20,054 nucleotides of DNA from a virus: IMG/VR virus record IMGVR_UViG_3300042306_000794, positions 1 to 20,054 of that record, one strand, 5' to 3'. The translations under genes were made by a program, and so were the position numbers. The notes beneath the pieces were generated by a model. It had not been told where the DNA came from and did not search any database. It saw only the letters and a program-made list of their open reading frames with translations. Positions within the stretch are counted from its first letter, which is position 1. Each line of letters begins with the position of its first letter. This document shows positions 16,101-20,054 of the stretch, one piece after another.

Positions 16101-19100
16101 ACTGAATACACCATATTTTGTTAACTCAATCCAAATTGGACAGAAAAATTTTAGAAATTATGATAAACATCCATTTGTTGCTTCAGCTTATTTGTTTTTA
16201 AATAGTTTACCATTAATAACACTTAAAGAAAAGTACACAAAATATGAAAATGGAAAAACCATTTTTATGGATTATATATTTGCAACATTGAAAAAATTTG
16301 GTGCAATACATAAAGTTCCATATGCTTGGATTCTTAAAATGGGTTCGGTTTGGTATCGATATAAAAAATATGTTGAAGAAAACGTGGATATTTTAGATGA
16401 ATGTTGGAAAAGTTTTGATAGCGTTCCAAACTATGACCCCATTACATCTGCGGCAACTAAAACATATAATCTAACTATCAATGGTTCACCAATAGATTTA
16501 GTTTTGGAAGATAATAACGTAATTGGACTTGAAACTTCTTCATTAATTAATGTTGGATTTTATCCAAAACTAATTAATGACTTTAATGTTTTCTTGAATG
16601 GTTATGAAATAATTCAGTCTAATTCTCAAGTTAATGGTACTTGTAGTGTAAGTGGAACAACATTAACTATAACACAAGTTAATTCAAATACATTACAACC
16701 AGGTTACATTTTAGCGGGAATTAATTTACTTCCAAATACAACAATAATTTCTCAAATTGGTGGTACACCAGGTGGTGTAGGAACTTATGAAATAACTCCG
16801 ACACAAACTGGTTCTACGGCATTATTTTCCGTAACTAATGCAACAAGTGTTGGTTATACAAGTTCTAATATACAAAGTGCTTTAGATTTTTCAGGGTTAT
16901 CAATGTATTATGTAAGTAATGCTATTATTAACGAACCTGAAGGTTTTGACCCAAATAATCCTTTGAGAGATTTAAGAATTATACCTTGGAGTTTATCTGT
17001 TGATACAAACAACAAAAACTTTATGTATATTCTACCATCAAGTGGTACTTTATTTAATCAGACAAAAAATGAATGTTTCAATAATAACAATAAATTAATC
17101 CAAGAAGTAACTGGTAACACATCAGTACATAATGGGGCTGTAAGATTATTTTGGACAGCACCAAACTATGGTTATTTTGACAACACTAGAATTACAAAAG
17201 TTAAACCTAATGAATATCTTAAAAGAGTTTTAACGGCTGACACGTATCAAGATATATTCACTTTAACTGGTTTTGGGGATGAATATTCTAAGATTGATGA
17301 AATATTTTCAGTATTTGAAAAAAGTGTATTAGATGGTTTTGAAAAAGAATTTTTAAAATTCTCAAAATCAATATATGATTATGAAGATGATTCAACATCT
17401 AATTTAACTCTTACAACAAGTCAAACATCAACAACAACAACCACTACAACATCTTCAAGTGGTCAAGATACAAGTACAGAAATTACATCAGCATTTAATG
17501 ATATTACTAAATCTTTAAAGGAAATAGGTGATACTGTAATAGATAAGAGAAATAGGAATTTCCAACAATTAATGAGGACATTATTATCTGTACCAAAAAT
17601 TACAGGTAATACTGGTTATGAATATGTAAAAAAAGTTCAATCATCTCAATTTAGTACAATCAAATCAGTATTATCTGATTTTTTGAACTATGACGTAACA
17701 TTTAAATATGGAAATCCTTCTGGGTTTGACAGAAAACTATTTAACACATTTTCAACATTACCATTTACAGACCCATATGAATGGAGTAAATATACAAATT
17801 CAACTCCAAATGCACTACCTAAATTAAATGGTACAACTACTTTAGCCAGTTCTCAAATAATTTATTCAGGTGCTTGGGCAACATTACAAACTTATGTTGG
17901 ATTTTCAGAAATACCTGAATTAAAATATAGTAATAACGGTTCATATATCACTGACTTCTTTATTGATTTAAATGTTGCATTTACACCTGAAAATATAGAA
18001 CTTTTTGCTCCAATAATTAAGATTTATGCGACTCAGAAACTAAATCAATTTCAGTCTAATTATATACCACCACAACAACCACAATTACAACCATCATCTA
18101 ATGTTGTTGCAACAGCATTCTTGAAAAGCGGTGGAACTATTAATGTTGAAAAATTAGGTCCTAAATTTAGAACAACATATTATAATAGTGATAATGTGTT
18201 ATTATTTGAAGGTGCGTATACTTTCACATTTAGTAATGATGTATATACCACTTCAGGTTCGGAGATTTATTATACGGCATTAGTTAATGAAACAATTATT
18301 GGGATATTTGGGAGTACAACAACTAATCCAACTGACCCTCAATATATAACAACATTTGATAGGGTAACACCAACAACATATAATCCTGAACCTAGTTCTT
18401 CAAATAGGAATAATTCATCGGCTTTTTATGAAGCTATGGACAATTATTTAAACAAAATAGATAATTTTCAAAATAAAATTATAGATTCAACAATGATTGA
18501 TGTTAGAAATTCATTGGATTCAATAACAATCAATGCTGAAGAAAGAGACCAAAGTGTTTTACAAGGTGAACCTCAACCAAAGTTGGAAATTTGGGAAAGT
18601 TTTAAAGCGTTAAATGACAAATGGATAGCTGGTGGTGATTTTAAAACAAAAACATTATTTGAGGATGTATTGTTATTGGATAGAGCAAGCAGAAATATTG
18701 GTGATAAAGTTTTAGTTGACATATATAAACTCAAAGATAGATTACAAACTGTTATTGAAAAAGAAACCAATAAAACAACGATGTTGATTTTTGTTCAAAA
18801 CATATTAGTTGAGAACAATTTTGTGGTAATGAATTTACCATCTTATGTTAATTTTTATGGAGTTCAAGACGCAGTTAAAAATCCAAAACCAAAAGTTGAA
18901 GATACTTTGGATTTTGCAAATACTATGTTTGGAACTTTCTTAAATGTTGATTATAGGGAATCGTCAGCAAAAATGGTTTGTTTTTATGGTGGTAAACCAA
19001 GTGAGCAATTGGATTTAAAAGATAATGTTGATTATCGTAAAAGAAGTGATGCCTTTGAACTTAGAAGAGCAAGTGATAATCCATTGGTTGAAAATCTAAT

Positions 19101-20054
19101 AGGTAAAAATGATTGGGATAAATCTAATAAAGTTGTTGGTTTTAATGTTGATGTTGGCCCTCAAAACCAAGGTATTTTTATTAGTTTTAATGTTGGACAA
19201 GATGCTGGTAAAGCAACTGCGGAGTCATTAGAAGCTACAAATATGTTGGCAAATCAAGGTAATAACAGAGCGGGTTCATCACAAAGCATTTCATTATATA
19301 ATTTATATAAAAATAGAAGTTATAGTTGTGAAGTTGAGATGATGGGAAATGCTTTGATTCAACCTACAATGTATTTCAATTTGAGAAACGTACCAATGTT
19401 TAGTGGACCTTATATGATTTTGGAAGTTAACCATAGTATTAGACCTGGTATGTTTTCAACTAGATTTAGTGGTATAAGACAACCAACTGCAGCATTACCA
19501 AAGATTGATAACTTCTTACAATCTTTAAAACAGAATTTAGTTCAAACTTTAATTGAAAAAAATAAACAAGAGAAAGATGCAGCACAAAAAGCGGCAACAA
19601 GTGGTGATACGGATACAAAAAGAACTAGTTCACCAATTAGACTTAACTTGGTTAATACTACTCAAAATTGTACGGCCTCAACTAAATATAATACATATGT
19701 AGCGTCAGCTCCTAGTAGTAGTTTTGAAACTGTTCAAAATGTAATAAATCAAATTGTGACTAAAACAGATAGTGTCGTATTACGTTATTGTATATTTGCC
19801 AGAATTTACTTTTTTACGGGTAACGAAACATTAATTGAGGCTTATGCTAACAATTATTCTCTTACAAATTTGATTGAGGATTGGGGACCATCTGAAAATT
19901 ATTTTTCAAAATCAAAAAAATACTATTGTACACCTGATAATTTTGCTTTAGTTTATTTTGATAGTTTGAATGACCATTTGAATTTTATGTTTGAAAGATG
20001 GAGAAATTTCCCAACCGCATTAAAATTACAAAATAATGTTTCAGATATAACAAA
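13165..20054 (+). CDS. Giant baseplate hub-like protein, 3'-truncated by the window edge
   Basis: From ATG 13165 the frame stays open to the last base, at least 2296 residues, and reads as protein throughout. The N-terminal ~260 residues (SINIRQTTAFMPTISIELVD, then FYLTIKGYYGKAVRLGLM) look like the beta domain of gp27-type hub proteins. Residues ~2053-2112 look like the other half of that fold: YSCEVEMMGNALIQP, NLRNVPMFSGPYMILEVNHS, TRFSGIRQP. Between them lie ~1800 residues: a conserved-looking helical block (HPFVASAYLFLNSLPL, 1002-1017; HKVPYAWILKMGSVWYRYK, about 1049-1067), a G/T-rich beta insertion at ~1158-1224, and a Thr/Ser linker at 1421-1432. It overlaps the preceding gene by 11 nt (ATG 13165, previous stop 13173-13175), implying coupled translation. 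Hub role is inferred from these blocks and position; the middle is unassigned. The C-terminus is outside the window. Confidence 0.78.
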   Translation, partial: MVDKQENILVEFDYNNIIIIDPNKIIDENGKAKQRLVQHENLVMYANLECDVLPRTKLAIGVAPNDAIETISVARINFLKPGGKTFLDTSWTDEITGKGTVTGEGVNQPKQTSIKNPNKDNDFYIRQTIQSGGKPGSVDNGLLGITSINIRQTTAFMPTISIELVDIKGRALFESGDNSPYAAFFNLPYPLFYLTIKGYYGKAVRLGLMLQKFNARFQPDSGNFKIDLMFYTYKYTILSELSMAALIAAPHMYKTRISTQSSSGGPSTLVKVNESITERGYQKIKELYSEYKSKGLIPDDLPELTLVQLKERLDTFIKDKLDTFTKQNLEPISGCDDYQKNLKEYQGAIYYYTAGRISWFNKYLDKNNFFILNNNTQTKVYTFKKEINTPDLRQAAVTELNGIVQEFNKKLNSNPVVGEKGSYKIDGKTFNSLVPNPITTNVFNTTIDYANINKKQTYIQRKGSEPNNDQLAQFEKELVETFIVNTSQVTLKDGTKLPVTNFYVFEGPNTFIDLTDKMGRDLKVIREQIEQELTLALTNLLENKSDGIGFVPNIRNVLAVVFASGEAFLRMMDDVHTKAWDLSDNPIRKQIVLNTQTAGASQETFNNGDIQNTPIYPWPQYIEETTGENGHEKYELRYPGDSSVISKTKGYLLDVWPEIEFVEEFIKGFTERKSPPAENKNGNEVTEVKRVSFNAIEFPIGNYVFSNKEEVKFFFEIYERMLYISNYSKLSRVSDAPSFIDPIVKIISECEKINIKNGLSDGAPFIKDKLKNYLISSGNFLQLLRQFSNNGRGESWQNYIRGIFNTKYIKNTINNASFEFLDSRILNEKFTQPAITLTDETKIQEFISSSTNSKFDFTDTFPFTNKNWVKKYLAQSSTIDTPELAFKTPEVLKYNQTNKIIANFLPTANNTFAKPFAVFVQENGTEPNPIPNNAQNSQVTSSQLIDFYQRPSDKQIITEGRIRYENYSGSVSFEQTTSILNTPYFVNSIQIGQKNFRNYDKHPFVASAYLFLNSLPLITLKEKYTKYENGKTIFMDYIFATLKKFGAIHKVPYAWILKMGSVWYRYKKYVEENVDILDECWKSFDSVPNYDPITSAATKTYNLTINGSPIDLVLEDNNVIGLETSSLINVGFYPKLINDFNVFLNGYEIIQSNSQVNGTCSVSGTTLTITQVNSNTLQPGYILAGINLLPNTTIISQIGGTPGGVGTYEITPTQTGSTALFSVTNATSVGYTSSNIQSALDFSGLSMYYVSNAIINEPEGFDPNNPLRDLRIIPWSLSVDTNNKNFMYILPSSGTLFNQTKNECFNNNNKLIQEVTGNTSVHNGAVRLFWTAPNYGYFDNTRITKVKPNEYLKRVLTADTYQDIFTLTGFGDEYSKIDEIFSVFEKSVLDGFEKEFLKFSKSIYDYEDDSTSNLTLTTSQTSTTTTTTTSSSGQDTSTEITSAFNDITKSLKEIGDTVIDKRNRNFQQLMRTLLSVPKITGNTGYEYVKKVQSSQFSTIKSVLSDFLNYDVTFKYGNPSGFDRKLFNTFSTLPFTDPYEWSKYTNSTPNALPKLNGTTTLASSQIIYSGAWATLQTYVGFSEIPELKYSNNGSYITDFFIDLNVAFTPENIELFAPIIKIYATQKLNQFQSNYIPPQQPQLQPSSNVVATAFLKSGGTINVEKLGPKFRTTYYNSDNVLLFEGAYTFTFSNDVYTTSGSEIYYTALVNETIIGIFGSTTTNPTDPQYITTFDRVTPTTYNPEPSSSNRNNSSAFYEAMDNYLNKIDNFQNKIIDSTMIDVRNSLDSITINAEERDQSVLQGEPQPKLEIWESFKALNDKWIAGGDFKTKTLFEDVLLLDRASRNIGDKVLVDIYKLKDRLQTVIEKETNKTTMLIFVQNILVENNFVVMNLPSYVNFYGVQDAVKNPKPKVEDTLDFANTMFGTFLNVDYRESSAKMVCFYGGKPSEQLDLKDNVDYRKRSDAFELRRASDNPLVENLIGKNDWDKSNKVVGFNVDVGPQNQGIFISFNVGQDAGKATAESLEATNMLANQGNNRAGSSQSISLYNLYKNRSYSCEVEMMGNALIQPTMYFNLRNVPMFSGPYMILEVNHSIRPGMFSTRFSGIRQPTAALPKIDNFLQSLKQNLVQTLIEKNKQEKDAAQKAATSGDTDTKRTSSPIRLNLVNTTQNCTASTKYNTYVASAPSSSFETVQNVINQIVTKTDSVVLRYCIFARIYFFTGNETLIEAYANNYSLTNLIEDWGPSENYFSKSKKYYCTPDNFALVYFDSLNDHLNFMFERWRNFPTALKLQNNVSDIT

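Noticed and set aside
17423-17452. Tandem ACA-type repeat as a microsatellite or CRISPR-like element
   Set aside because: It is in frame, codes for a Thr/Ser linker, and has no spacer structure.
1820-18770. Short minus-strand open frames (for example 1820-2008, 3822-4058, 6605-6901, 9796-10014, 13854-14132, 15657-15848)
   Set aside because: All lie opposite well-supported + strand genes, have low-complexity composition and no family signature.
7757-20054. Diversity-generating retroelement target in the large baseplate genes
   Set aside because: No reverse transcriptase gene or template repeat is visible in the window, and no near-repeat of a variable region was found by eye.
1-20054. tRNA genes, attachment sites, insertion sequences or a replication origin
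   Set aside because: None could be recognised; coding sequence covers nearly the whole window and the longest non-coding gap is 149 nt.

Overview
The window looks like part of the tail module of a large contractile-tailed (T4-like, myovirus-type) bacteriophage or a close prophage relative. All recognisable genes lie on the + strand, packed end to end, and run in the expected tail order: sheath (5' end outside the window), a HAD-family enzyme, tail tube, gp26-type baseplate hub/tail assembly protein with a small overlapping gp51-like frame, tape measure, a 1697-residue baseplate protein, a small LysM/gp53-like baseplate protein, and a giant baseplate protein that runs off the right edge. No tRNA, rRNA, CRISPR array, transposon or integrase was seen.

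The DNA is strongly A+T-rich. Gene starts sit in A-rich leaders without a clear Shine-Dalgarno sequence. Threonine-run linkers, an OmpA-like domain and a Bacteroidetes-style Ig-like domain also occur. Together these suggest a host in Bacteroidota (flavobacteria or relatives); this is inference from style, not from a host marker gene.

Layout: 1-3255 tail sheath C-terminal part, closed by a strong terminator; 3331-4164 HAD hydrolase as an independent unit; 4314-4802 tail tube, again closed by a terminator; 4886-5780 gp26-like gene plus a second frame that is either reached by ribosomal frameshifting or is a separate overlapping gene, closed by a terminator that overlaps its stop; 5826-7721 tape measure; 7757-12850, 12852-13175 and 13165-20054 three baseplate genes with almost no spacing, apparently one operon. 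An AT-rich motif (TATTTATA followed by a T4-late-like TATAAATA variant) precedes four genes, and a weaker form precedes a fifth. In three of these five cases the inner octamer ends exactly 9 nt before the ATG. It is probably the phage late promoter.

How the parts fit: the sheath contracts around the tube, the tape measure sets tube length, the gp26/gp51-like proteins help assemble the hub, and the large proteins form the baseplate. The unusual content is in domain insertions: an Ig-like domain in the sheath, an OmpA-like peptidoglycan-binding fold inside the 1697-residue protein, and a G/T-rich beta repeat inside the giant protein. I found no clear evidence of a wholly new system. The most testable novelties are these insertions, the frame switch at 5592-5638 and the repeated promoter-like motif.
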